Part shown: positions 37,739 to 47,457 of the stretch, piece after piece
Layout of the letters: each line of letters begins with the position of its first letter
How positions within the stretch are numbered: position 1 is the first letter of the stretch
From: Hydrogenophilales bacterium
GTDB taxonomy: Bacteria > Pseudomonadota > Gammaproteobacteria > Burkholderiales > Thiobacillaceae
Direction of reading: 5' to 3'
Assembly (NCBI GenBank): GCA_016719465.1
Contig: JADJYY010000004.1
Location: 1 to 64,000, forward strand
Length of the DNA: 64,000 nt
The notes under the pieces: generated by a model
What the model was told of the DNA's origin: nothing
Seen by the model: the letters and a program-made list of their open reading frames with translations, nothing else
The model's database searches: none
Position numbers and translations under genes: made by a program

Positions 37739-38371
37739 TCAGAACCAGCTTTCCGGGATGATCAGCACATCGCCGGGCAGGATGTCCACGTTGGCGGACA
37801 CGTCGCCGTCCTTCAACAGATCTTCCAGCCTGACACCGTATTGCTGCGGCTTGCCATCCACCACCCGCAAGATACTGGCGCGATTGCCGTCGGCGAAATC
37901 GGTGATGCCGCCCACGGTGATCATCAGGTCGACCAGGGACATGTGTTCCCGATAGCTCAGGGACTGGGGCTTGGCCGCCTCGCCCAGGACGCGGATCTGC
38001 TGGTCGTAGGGGCCGATGCCGCCGCCCACCGTGACGGTGACCACGGGATCCTGGATGTACTTGGCAAGGATCTTTTCGATTTCCCGGGCCAGCTGGGTGG
38101 GCGTCCTGCCGCTGGCCTGCAGGTCCTCGGCCAGGTTCATGGTGACCTTGCCGTCAGGTCGGATGGGGAAGGAGCCGGTAACCTCCGGGTTGCCCCACAC
38201 GAACACGTTGATCGAATCCCCGGGGCCGAGTATGTAGAGCCATTCCGAAGCATCGGCCGCCTTGTAGGGCACGGTGGGCGTCGCCTTGGCCGGGGCCGGG
38301 GGATACAGGGGTTCGCTGGCACAGCCGGTCAATAGCCCTGCCAGAACACAGGGCAACACATAGCGTTTCAT
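37739..38371 (-). CDS. XrtA-system polysaccharide export lipoprotein (Wza-like)
   Basis: 210 residues from the ATG at 38371, with a GGAGA ribosome site six bases upstream; earlier in-frame starts lack a signal. A lipobox LLTGC puts the lipidated Cys at residue 17. The Poly_export motif YILGPGDSINVFVWGNPE follows, then SLBB-type beta-grasp repeats, ending LPGDVLIIPESWF. It forms the outer-membrane/periplasmic part of the export channel. It is the first gene of the minus-strand exopolysaccharide run, so a main promoter is expected in the 143 bases upstream, but no clear consensus is visible there. Confidence 0.93.
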   Translation of the reverse strand: MKRYVLPCVLAGLLTGCASEPLYPPAPAKATPTVPYKAADASEWLYILGPGDSINVFVWGNPEVTGSFPIRPDGKVTMNLAEDLQASGRTPTQLAREIEKILAKYIQDPVVTVTVGGGIGPYDQQIRVLGEAAKPQSLSYREHMSLVDLMITVGGITDFADGNRASILRVVDGKPQQYGVRLEDLLKDGDVSANVDILPGDVLIIPESWF

Positions 38372-38514
38372 TCGGATTCTCCCACTACAGGTCAAGAAAG
38401 CGCGGTGGATTATGCCACAGGCCCATTGTCGGCATTTTTCGTTGGAACTTGAGGGCGCGGGCGGCCCCGGAGCGAGCAGGCGCGGGCACCATCCCGCCCT
38501 GGCCCGGAAGGGGC

Positions 38515-38769
38515 TCAATCCAGCCAGCGCACCAGGTAGTAGAGGCGGAATCCCTCCGAGGATCGGGAGGGTCCGCTGGCCACGGCCGCGTGGAAGCCTT
38601 GCTCCGGCCGCGCCGCCGCGCGGGCCTCCGCCTCCGACGCGCAGACCCGCACGCAGCCTTCGGGGAAACGCTTTCTGCCGCGACCCTTGGGCGCATAGAC
38701 GACCACATTGCCCGTGCTCACGACCGACCCCTCGGAATCGGATATCAGGCTGGCGATGGCCTCGGCCAT
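38515..38769 (-). CDS. Small conserved hypothetical protein
   Basis: 84 residues starting MAEAIASLISDSEGSVVSTG and ending YYLVRWLD. Basic middle (APKGRGRKRFPEG), no signal peptide or membrane segment. Its ATG shares one base with the upstream stop (TGATG), so it is coupled to the 38769-39053 gene. No known domain recognised. It may belong to a separate short transcript before the polysaccharide genes. Confidence 0.6.
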   Translation of the reverse strand: MAEAIASLISDSEGSVVSTGNVVVYAPKGRGRKRFPEGCVRVCASEAEARAAARPEQGFHAAVASGPSRSSEGFRLYYLVRWLD

Positions 38770-39053
38770 CAGTTCAGCTTCTTGCCCGGGGGCACGAACC
38801 GCATGGCCTGGGTCGTCGCGGGCTCGTCCGCGTAGCCGGGCCGCTCATCGCGGGACAGGCCGAGGGCCTCCGCGAGCTCGGCCTCGCGGGCGGAAATCAA
38901 TCCCAGGCACATGCGGATGTTTTCCACGGTATCGGGGGAGAAGGGACTGGGCACCCCGTCCCGGGGCGCCACATCGCGCACGATGGAAGTCAGCGTCTTG
39001 CGCATCGCCCGCAAGATCTGCTGCTCCTTGGATAGTTCGGTTTCGTTGGTCAT
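38769..39053 (-). CDS. Conserved hypothetical protein
   Basis: 94 residues from the third of three consecutive possible starts (GTG 39059, ATG 39056, ATG 39053). The N-terminal half, LSKEQQILRAMRKTLTSIVR, is helical, followed by SPDTVENIRMCLGLISAREA and a proline-rich end PATTQAMRFVPPGKKL. Similar short proteins are common in betaproteobacterial genomes, but their function is not known to me. Cytoplasmic. It is divergent from mlaA, with a 180-base intergenic region that shows no clear motif. Confidence 0.65.
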   Translation of the reverse strand: MTNETELSKEQQILRAMRKTLTSIVRDVAPRDGVPSPFSPDTVENIRMCLGLISAREAELAEALGLSRDERPGYADEPATTQAMRFVPPGKKLN

Positions 39054-39233
39054 CATCACGTCCGGTCGGGGAAATTCAGGGCATTGTCCCCACCCCCCGC
39101 CCGCGCGGTCAACCTCGGGCGAAGCAGGGGAAATGGCCGCCCGGCCTTCCCGCCCATGCCTATGCCTTGGGCGAGCCTCTCAAGTAAACTGGCCGCCCGC
39201 CGATAAAAACATACCCATTTACGAGCTGGCATC

Positions 39234-39926
39234 ATGGACTTGAAGCCCACACTCCCCGTGATCATGGCGCTGGCATTGACCGGCTGCGCCGCCAATGGCG
39301 ACCCGCGCGATCCCCTGGAGCCCATGAACCGCGCAATCCATAGCTTCAACGAAGGTTTCGACAGGTATCTGCTGCGACCCGTGGCCGAAGGCTACGACGC
39401 GGTCATGCCGACCTTCGCCCAGACCAGCGTGCGCAATTTCTTCGCCAACCTGGACGACGTCACGGTGGTGGCCAACGACATCCTGCAGCTCAAGCTGGAA
39501 CAGGGTGCCCGGGATTTCATGCGGCTCGCCTTCAATTCCACCTTCGGGATGTTCGGACTGCTGGACGTGGCGGGTGAAATGGGCCTGAAAAAGAACAACG
39601 AGGATTTTGGCCAGACCCTGGGCCGCTGGGGCGTCGGCACCGGGCCCTATCTGGTATTGCCCATCATGGGACCGAGCGATATCCGCGATACCGCCGGCTT
39701 CATGGTGGATTCCAGCTACACCGACCTGGTGCGCAACCACGACGACGTCTCCACCCGCAATCCCGTCCTCGCCCTGCGCCTGATCAGCCGCCGCGCCGAT
39801 CTGCTGGATGCCAAGCGCGCCATGGATGCCGCCGCCCTCGACGGCTACGAATTCAGCCGTGATCTCTATCTGGAACGCCGCAGGGGCCTGGTCCACGACG
39901 GCAAGCCGCCCCTCGACGAGGAATGA
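39234..39926 (+). CDS. mlaA: MlaA/VacJ family outer-membrane lipoprotein
   Basis: 230 residues. Lipobox LTGC gives Cys18. DPLEPMNRAIHSFNEGFDRY is the MlaA N-terminal signature; VRNFFANLDDVTVVANDILQ and GRWGVGTGPYLVLPIMGPSD are further family blocks. MlaA removes mislocalised phospholipids from the outer leaflet of the outer membrane and passes them to the Mla pathway. No other mla genes are present. Its stop overlaps the greB start by four bases, an unexpected coupling of an envelope gene with a transcription factor gene. Confidence 0.94.
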   Translation: MDLKPTLPVIMALALTGCAANGDPRDPLEPMNRAIHSFNEGFDRYLLRPVAEGYDAVMPTFAQTSVRNFFANLDDVTVVANDILQLKLEQGARDFMRLAFNSTFGMFGLLDVAGEMGLKKNNEDFGQTLGRWGVGTGPYLVLPIMGPSDIRDTAGFMVDSSYTDLVRNHDDVSTRNPVLALRLISRRADLLDAKRAMDAAALDGYEFSRDLYLERRRGLVHDGKPPLDEE

Positions 39927-40477
39927 ACAAGGCCTTCATCCGCGAAGACGCGCCGGAGGACGAGGAAGACCCCGAACTCCCCGCCCTGCCGGCCGGCACG
40001 AAGAACTACATGACCCCCGCGGGTCATGCCCGCATGCAGGCCGAGCTGGCGCGCCTGGTCAGGGTGGAACGTCCGGAAGTGGTGAACATCGTATCCTGGG
40101 CCGCCGGCAACGGCGACCGCTCGGAAAACGGCGACTACATCTACGGCAAGAAACGGCTGCGGGAAATCGACCGGCGCATCCGCTTCCTCAGCAAGCGCCT
40201 GGAAAACGCCCTGGTGGTGGATCCCCGCGAGCAGCGCAACACCGATGCCGTGTTCTTCGGCGCCACCATCACCCTGCTGGACGAGGCCGGCGAGGAAATC
40301 CGCTACAGCATCGTCGGCCTGGATGAAGCCGATCCCGGCCGCAACCGGATCTCCTGGATATCTCCCCTGGCCCGCGCCTTGCTGAAGGCAAAGGCGGGCG
40401 ACAGCGTCCGTTTCCAGGCCCCCGGCGGGACGCGGGAACTGGAAATCGTGGCCATCGACTACCTGGACCTGGACTGA
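39923..40477 (+). CDS. greB: Transcription elongation factor GreB
   Basis: 184 residues. The N-terminal coiled coil carries the acidic tip GDRSENGDYIYGKKRLREID, which rescues backtracked RNA polymerase; the C-terminal FKBP-like domain begins near FFGATITLLDEAGEEIRY. About 25 extra acidic residues precede the usual MTPAG start, so an internal start is conceivable, but the ATGA overlap with mlaA favours this one. Binds the secondary channel of RNA polymerase in the cytoplasm. Confidence 0.94.
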   Translation: MNKAFIREDAPEDEEDPELPALPAGTKNYMTPAGHARMQAELARLVRVERPEVVNIVSWAAGNGDRSENGDYIYGKKRLREIDRRIRFLSKRLENALVVDPREQRNTDAVFFGATITLLDEAGEEIRYSIVGLDEADPGRNRISWISPLARALLKAKAGDSVRFQAPGGTRELEIVAIDYLDLD

Positions 40478-40552
40478 ACCCGGTGTCGAAGCCGCACCCC
40501 GCCAGGGACATGCTTCCGCTATGATGAATCACCCCAACCCGAGGCACAGCCC

Positions 40553-41185
40553 ATGACTTCCATCCGCATCCTGCTGGTCGACGATCACCCCATGCTGCGC
40601 CTGGGCGTCCGCCGTTCCCTGGAAAACGAGGAGAGCTTCGCCGTCGCGGGGGAGTGCGCCGACCTGGCCTCGGTGCGGGCCTGGCTGTCCTCCGGCGGCA
40701 AGGCGGACGTGGCCATCCTGGACCGCGGCCTGCCGGATGGCGACGGGCTGGAAGTGGTTCCCCCGCTGAAGGCCGCCGGCATGAAGGTCATCGTGCTGAC
40801 CGTGGAGGACGACGACGAGGAAATCCGCGCGGCGGTGGATGCCGGGGTGGATGGCTACCTGCTGAAATCCTCGGACACGGAGCAGATCATCCATGCCGTC
40901 GGCATCGTGCTCCAGGATGCCGGCGCCTTCCCGCCCCAGATCGTGCAGAAACTGACGCGTTCCAGCGGCGAGCATCCCCTGGACAAGCTCTCGCCCAGGG
41001 AACTGGAAATCGCGGAATACGTGGCCCAGGGCCACAGCAACAAGGTGATCGGCGGCAAGCTCAATCTTTCCGACAACACCGTCCGCAACCATCTGGCCAA
41101 CATCATGCAGAAGCTCAACTTCCACAACCGGGTCCAGGTCGCCACCCTGGTGCTCCAGCATCTCAGGAAAACCCGGCGCGCCTGA
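40553..41185 (+). CDS. NarL/FixJ-family two-component response regulator
   Basis: 210 residues. Receiver domain with the acidic pair D10/D11 and phospho-acceptor D57 (AILDRGLPDGDG); Thr and Lys switch residues follow in VIVLTVEDDD and YLLKSS. A LuxR-type helix-turn-helix lies near 146-190 (LSPRELEIAEYVAQGHSN). There is no adjacent histidine kinase, so it is an orphan whose signal and target genes are unknown. It is a transcription regulator; the nearby exopolysaccharide locus is one possible target but nothing in the sequence proves this. Confidence 0.9.
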   Translation: MTSIRILLVDDHPMLRLGVRRSLENEESFAVAGECADLASVRAWLSSGGKADVAILDRGLPDGDGLEVVPPLKAAGMKVIVLTVEDDDEEIRAAVDAGVDGYLLKSSDTEQIIHAVGIVLQDAGAFPPQIVQKLTRSSGEHPLDKLSPRELEIAEYVAQGHSNKVIGGKLNLSDNTVRNHLANIMQKLNFHNRVQVATLVLQHLRKTRRA

Positions 41186-41301
41186 ATCATCGCCGACGGA
41201 ATCGGGATACCTGTCGGCGAAATGGCAAAAAAATGGCGAAAAGCAAGCGGCGCGGCCGCTGATAAAATGCCGGCCTCGCGCCTTCAACCGGAAACCGGAC
41301 C

Positions 41302-42123
41302 TTGGATCTCTCCCCGTTGTTCATCGCTTTCGTCCTCGGCATCGTCGAGGGACTGACCGAGTTCCTGCCGGTCTCGTCCACCGGCCACCTGATCATCGTC
41401 GGCAGCCTGCTGGGCTACACCGACGAGCAAAGCAAGGTATTCAAGATCGTCATCCAGCTCGCCGCCATCCTGGCGGTGTGCTGGGACTATCGCGCGCGCA
41501 TCGCCCGGGTCGCCGGCGGCCTGAAGTCGGATCCGACGCAACGCCGCTTCGTCGGCCATCTGCTGGTGGCGTTCATGCCGGCCGCCATCCTCGGCGTGCT
41601 GTTCCACGGCGCCATCAAGGCGTACCTGTTCAATCCCCTCACCGTCGCGGGCGCCCTCGTCGCCGGCGGCCTGGTGATCCTCTACATCGAGAAGCGCGCC
41701 TATCACCCGCGCCTGCAAAGCGTCGACGAGATGGACTGGAAGGTGGCGCTGAAAGTGGGTTTCGCCCAGGCCATGGCCATGTTTCCCGGGGTCTCCCGCG
41801 CCGGCGCCACCATCATGGGCGGCCTGATCTTCGGCCTGTCGCGCAAGGCGGCCACCGAGTTCTCCTTCTTCCTGGCCATCCCCACCATGCTGGCGGCGAC
41901 GGCCTACGACCTCTACAAGAACCGGGCCTTGCTCGACATGGGCGACCTGCCGGTGTTCGCGGTCGGCTTCGCCGCCTCCTTCGTCGCCGCCATGATCGCG
42001 GTGAAGGCCTTCCTCGGCTTCGTCTCCAACCACACCTTCGTCGGCTTCGCCTGGTATCGCATCGTATTCGGCCTGGTGGTGTTGCTGACCGCCCAGATGG
42101 GCTGGGTGGACTGGGCCGGTTGA
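41302..42123 (+). CDS. uppP: Undecaprenyl-diphosphatase
   Basis: 273 residues from a TTG at 41302, which starts exactly where the family's MDxSPLFIAFVLG begins. The catalytic blocks are GIVEGLTEFLPVSSTGHLI near residues 14-32 and FPGVSRAGATI near 155; six to eight hydrophobic segments. It recycles undecaprenyl diphosphate to the monophosphate at the membrane, feeding both peptidoglycan and the polysaccharide pathway of the neighbouring locus. Convergent with chpA, only 18 bases separating the stops. Confidence 0.94.
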   Translation: MDLSPLFIAFVLGIVEGLTEFLPVSSTGHLIIVGSLLGYTDEQSKVFKIVIQLAAILAVCWDYRARIARVAGGLKSDPTQRRFVGHLLVAFMPAAILGVLFHGAIKAYLFNPLTVAGALVAGGLVILYIEKRAYHPRLQSVDEMDWKVALKVGFAQAMAMFPGVSRAGATIMGGLIFGLSRKAATEFSFFLAIPTMLAATAYDLYKNRALLDMGDLPVFAVGFAASFVAAMIAVKAFLGFVSNHTFVGFAWYRIVFGLVVLLTAQMGWVDWAG

Positions 42124-42141
42124 AATCTCCCTCGGCCTCCC

Positions 42142-45100
42142 TCAGGCCTCGGCCAGCGCCGTCTCGTACATCAGGCGGCGGATTTCCGCCAGCAGCTCGT
42201 CCTCCTGGTAGGGTTTGCCCATGTAGGCGTTGACGCCGATTTCCAGGGCATGGCCGCGATGCTTCTCGGCGGTGCGGGAAGTGATCATGATGATGGGCAA
42301 GCCGGGGGCCAGGCTACCGGAGCGGATGGCCCGGGCCACCTCGAAGCCGTCCATGCGCGGCATCTCGATATCCAGCAGCATGACGGCGGGCATTTCCGAC
42401 TCCAGCATTTCCAGGGCTTCCACGCCATCCCGGGCGGTGGTCACCCGGAAGCCTTCCCGCGCCAGGAAACGGCTGGTGATCTTGCGCACGGTGAGGGAAT
42501 CATCCACCACCATCACCAGGGGCAGGGATTCGGTGGTGGCTTCCTCCTCCTCCACGCTCAAGCGGGGGGCGCGCTCGGCGAGCTGGAAGGGATTGAGGAT
42601 GAGGGCCACGCGGCCGTCGCCCAGCACCGTGGCGCCGCTGATGCCGGCGATGCGGGCCAGTTGCGGGCCGATGTTCTTCACCACCGCCTCGAAGTTGCCT
42701 TCCATGGCGTCCACCCGCACCGCGAGACGCTGTTCCCCCGCCTTCAGCAGCAGGATGGTACGGAAACGCCCCTCTCCGGGCTGGGCCTTGCGACCCACCA
42801 GTTCGGCCAGGGCGCGCAGGGGATAGACCTCGCCGGAGAACTCCAGCTGGCCCGCCTCGTGCAGGGCATGGACCTGATCGGCGCGCGCTTCCCGCACCAG
42901 GGCGACCAGGTTGGCGGGCAGGGCATAGGTCTGCCCGCCGGCGCGGGCGAGAACCACCTGGGTAAGCGCCAGGGTCAGGGGCAGGCGGATGGTGAAGCGG
43001 CTGCCTTCGCCGGCCTCGGTGTCCAGGCGCACCCGGCCACCGATACCGGCGATCTCGTTCTTCACCACGTCCAGGCCGACCCCCCGGCCGGCGACCTCGG
43101 TGACCGCCGCGGCGGTGGAAAAGCCCGAGCGGAACAGGAAATGTTCCAATTGCTCGGGTGACGCGTCTTCCTCTGGTTCCATCCAGCCAAGGGCCTCGGC
43201 CCGGGCCCGGACGGCGGCGAAATTGACGCCGGCGCCATCGTCGGCCAGGGTGAGGACGATTTCATTGCCTTCCTGGCGGGCGGTCAGGCGGATCTCGCCG
43301 TGTTCCGGCTTGCCGGCGGCCACCCGGGCCGCCGGGGTTTCCAGGCCGTGGGCCACGGCGTTGCGCACCAGATGCTCCAGGGGCGCGGCGATCTTTTCCA
43401 GCACCACGCGATCGAGTTCGGTCTGGCCGCCGTCCAGCACCAGTTCGCCCTTGCGGCCCGTCTCCCTGGCCGCCTGGCGCACGACCCGGTGCAGGCGCTC
43501 CGCGAGCGTGTTGAGGGGCACCATGCGGATATGCATGAGCTCCTGCTGCAGGGTGCGGGCCATGCGCGACTGCTGGATGAGGGCGCTGTCCGCCTCGTTG
43601 AGGCCGGCAAGCAGGTTGTCCTGGGCGGTGGAAACGTCGTTGACGCTTTCCGCCATCAGGCGGGTGAGTTCCTGGAGGCGGGAGAAGCGATCGAATTCCA
43701 GGGGGTCGAAATGGCTTTCATCCACCTGGGACAGGCGGGAGCGCATCTGGGTCTCGGCCTGGATTTCCAGCTCCCGCAACTGGCCGCGCAGGCGCTCCAC
43801 GTTGCTGGCCAGTTCCAGGGCGGTCTGCTTGTAGGCATTCAGCACGTTTTCGATGCGGGCGCGGGCGATGGCCACCTCGCCGGCTTCGTTCAGCAGGGTA
43901 TCCAGGATGTCCGCCCTGAGGCGCATGGCCCGGCGCGGACGCGATTCCTCGCCCCTGGGCGCGGTCCGCGCGACCGGCGGCGGCATGGCGGGAAGCGGAG
44001 AGGGCGCGCTTGCCGCGACCGGCTCCACCGGCGCCGGGGCGGGGCTGCCGTCTCGGGCGGAGTCGAGTCCGGCGGCGGCCGGGTTTCGACCGGGGCGGCG
44101 GGCTCCGCGCTGGCGACGGGCTCGCTCCCCTTGAGTCGTTCGATCATTTCGGCGTGGCGGTCGTACTCCGCTTCCACCTCATCCAGGAAGGCCGTGTCGG
44201 CCGGCGCATCGGCCAGGGCGTCGACCCGGGTTTCCAGCGCGTGCACGGATTCCCCCAGCACCATGGCGCCGGCCATGCGCGAGGATCCCTTCAGCGTGTG
44301 CAGGGCCCGTTTCAGGGCATCGCGGGCCGGCAGCCCGGCGGGATCGGCGCGCCATTCCCGCAAGGATTCGCCGATGCGGGGCATGAGCTCGGCGGCTTCC
44401 TCGAGGAAGATCGGCAACAGTTGTTCATCCAGTTCGTCCACCGCCCGCGGGACCGGAGGCGGGGCGGCGATCACCGCCGCCGCGGCTTCGGGCGCTGGCG
44501 CCAGCCCGGCGTCCGCGGGCGGCGCCTCCAGCTCGGCCAGCCAGTCGGCCACCTGGGGCATGGCGTCGGGAAAACGCCGCCCGAGAATGTCGCCCACGCT
44601 CTCCGCCAGCAGGCCGATGGCCCGCTCGACGCGGGGAACCGCCCCGTCGGCCAGGGCCAGGGTCTTGTCGGGCCAGCGTCCAGCCCAGAGCTCGATGTCG
44701 TGGGCGGCATCGGCCAGGGGCGTGAAACCGGTGGTCCTGGAAATCCCGGCCAGGGTATGGGCGGCGCGGATGAAGCCTTCCCAGGCGGCGGGACGGCGGC
44801 CCTTCGCCATTTCGGCCAGGGCGCCGGTCAGGTCGGCCAGCCGCTGCCCGGCCTCCTCGGTGAAGATGTGGAACAGCTCGGCCGGCAGGCTGTGCCCCCC
44901 GATCTCCACGACCTCATCCAAGGGCTCCTCCCGATCGGGGTTTGCGGTGGCGGTTTGATCGTCCACGTCTGTAGCGCGTTCGCCGGCGTCCTGGATGTTC
45001 ACCGCCGGGACGCCGGCTTCAGGCTTTGGGAGCGGATCTCCCGGTGGCGCATCGGCGCCTCGCAAACGCCGCGCCGCCTGGATGAGGGGCGCGGACTCGA

Positions 45101-47435
45101 CCTGGGCGCGGCCCTGCTCCTCCAGCTCCGTCACCCAGACCTGGAATGCGTTGGCGGCATCCTCCAGGAAACCCAGCATCTCGGGATTTGGCGCCTTCTC
45201 ATCCCGCAGCCAGGCATTGAGGGTTTGCTCCACCTCCCAGGCCACCTCGGCCAGCTCATTCATGCCCACCATGCGGCCGCTGCCCTTGAGGGTATGGAAG
45301 CCCCGGCGCACGAAGGCGAAAGCCTCATGGTCGTAGGGACTCACGTGCAGGCGGGCGACCTGGACGGCGATGCCGCCGAGAACATCGTTGGCTTCCTCGA
45401 TGTAGGTACTCAGCAGTTCCCGGTCGATGGTCTCGTCGGAGGCGCCCGCCAGGCGCATGGCCTCGGCGCTGGGCGCCGGAGCGCTGGCGGAGGCGCCCCC
45501 CAGGCCATCCACCGCCCGCCTGAGCGCTTCGGGCGTGGCCTCGGCATTCAGGGCCTCGAGGGCGGCGTCGGCCTGGCCGCGCAAGCCGGCATCACCGACC
45601 AGGTCGGCATCCCGGGCCAACTGCTTGAGATCGGATCTGAGGGATTCCCGCTGCCCGTCGTCGGCGCCCGTCGCCGCCCAATGTTCGACGGATTCCTTGA
45701 GACGTTCGGTTTCCGCGCGGATCTGGCTTTCCACCGATGCCTCGGCGACTGGCACCACCTCGGGCTGGGCGAGCAGGCCGGCCAGGGCCCGGCTGTCGTC
45801 CCGCCCGTAGCGCAGGGCATCCATGTACAAGCCGAGGGTGGACAGGGCCTCGGCCACCCAGTTGAGGTTCTCCGGCGCGATCTGGGCATCCGGCTCGGTG
45901 AAATGCTGGATGCGCAGGATGGCCTCGTTGACCAGATCCGCCGCCACCTCCAGTTGCAGGATATTCAGGGCGCCCAGGATCTGCTTCATCAGGCTGGGCA
46001 CCATGGGCAGGCCGGCCCGTTCCCTGGCGTCGCGGAAGAAGCGGTCGAGGATCTCTTCCACCTGGTTGAGGTTGGCCTGGATTTCCTGGGTGACCTGGGC
46101 CACCACCAGCTTTTCCTGGGCCTTGCGGGAATACTCGTCGAGCAGGTCGACGTCCGGGATGCGGGAACTGTCGAAGGCGGGATCGATGGCGGCCTGCAGA
46201 CGCATGGTCTGGACCTCCGACTGGCGGTCGAATTCCGGCCCCAGGGCCTTGAAATGCTCGGCGGCGTTCAGGGCCAGCAGCAGGCCGGTGGCCATTTCCA
46301 GCTGCAGGGCTTCGTTCTGGGTGGCGTCCGCCACGCCGGGCAGCCGCTTGGCGACGGCCTGGATCATGCGGGCGAGCGCTTGCATGGCGCCGTTGGGCAA
46401 GCGGGTGGCGGCCTCGAACATGGCCAGGGCGGCATGCTGGAAGGGCTCCAGGCTGTCGGTGCGGCCGGAGCAATAACGCACCCAATGGTCCCGCGCCAGG
46501 CCCAGGTTGTCCTTGAGCGCGGCCAGTTGGGTCAGCTGGTCGGACATGGGCGCCGCCACCTCGGCCGGGAAGTAGCGCTGCAACTGGAAGTGTTGCCGCA
46601 CCTCGGCGCCGCGTCCCTCGGACGCGTCATCCTGGGCGACGTAATACAGCACGTCGCGGAACAGGCGGTCGGCCAGTTGACGGGAGCCTTCCATGAGCCT
46701 GCGCATCTGCAGGTCGACCCGCCCGCACACGCGCTTGAGCCAGTTGTCGGTGGGTACCCGCCCCCGCCGCAGCATCTCCATGAGGCCGGCGGCGGTCCAC
46801 CAGAACGTGAACTGGGCCGCGCCGGGCGCCAGGCGTTCCACCTGGCGGACGGCCAGTTCCATCTGGGTCAGCCCGGCCATGGCATCCCGGTTTTGCAGGA
46901 ACAGCAGCAGGCCCCGCTGGTATTGGCTGCGGGCGCCGTGAATGGCCCGGGTCCGGGCCGCGTCATCGAGGGGCATCTCGGGTTCCTGGCGGGATGCCCG
47001 CGTAGCGGTGTCCGGGTAGAACAGTTCGCTCGGCGCCGGCGGCTCGCCGCCGCGCCGAGCCACCACCTCCTGGTATATGGGGGAGAGCTTCAGTTCGGCG
47101 TGGGGCGCCCCCGCCATCAGACCGTCGAGATAGGCTTTCAGGGCGGCGATGGCGCGCAGCACGGTATCCACGGTCTCGTGATGGCGTTTTTCCACCTGTT
47201 CCGCCATCTCCGAGAGCAGGCGCTCGGTTTCCGACGTGAGCAGGGAGACGCCCTGGAGATCGACGATCTGGAGGGCGCCATAGACCTGGTGCAGGTGGGC
47301 GGCGGCGGCCTTGAGGGGGGTGATGTCCTGGCCGTTCCAATCCGCCAGGGCCGCGCCGGCGGCATCCAGGGCGTTATCCAGTTCACCCTTGATCCAGGTG
47401 AGCGGACCCAGGTCGAAATCCATTTCCACACTCAT
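42142..47435 (-). pseudogene. chpA: ChpA-type hybrid chemosensory histidine kinase, split by a one-base frameshift
   Basis: The start at 47435 gives a long N-terminal region followed by at least three HPt domains: RGFHTLKGSGRMVG, IRAAHTLAGISRTTG and KRALHTLKGSSRMAG. Near 44030-44045, in a C-rich run, the reading frame slips by one base: the N-frame runs on to a stop at 43890 and the next frame (from about 44028) continues with a CheA dimer/ATPase core (LVRNAVAHGLE, DDGAGVN, GRGVGLDVVKNE), a CheW-like domain and a receiver (VMLLDIEMPRMDG) ending at 42142. One added base restores ETAAPAPAPVEPV. It is the central kinase of type IV pilus twitching control. Real mutation or sequence error cannot be decided here. 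Confidence 0.85.
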
Positions 47436-47457
47436 GGCATGCCTTCCTATTCCCGGT

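Noticed and set aside
38372..38514. Sigma-54 promoter before the Wza-like gene (TGGCATAATCC on the minus strand)
   Set aside because: The -24 element is fair but no TTGC follows at the correct distance; a CATAAT -10-like box lacks a good -35. Not strong enough to annotate.
43890..44050. Programmed ribosomal frameshift in chpA
   Set aside because: No slippery heptamer or downstream pseudoknot is evident; the junction lies in a Pro/Ala-rich linker with a C-run prone to sequence error.
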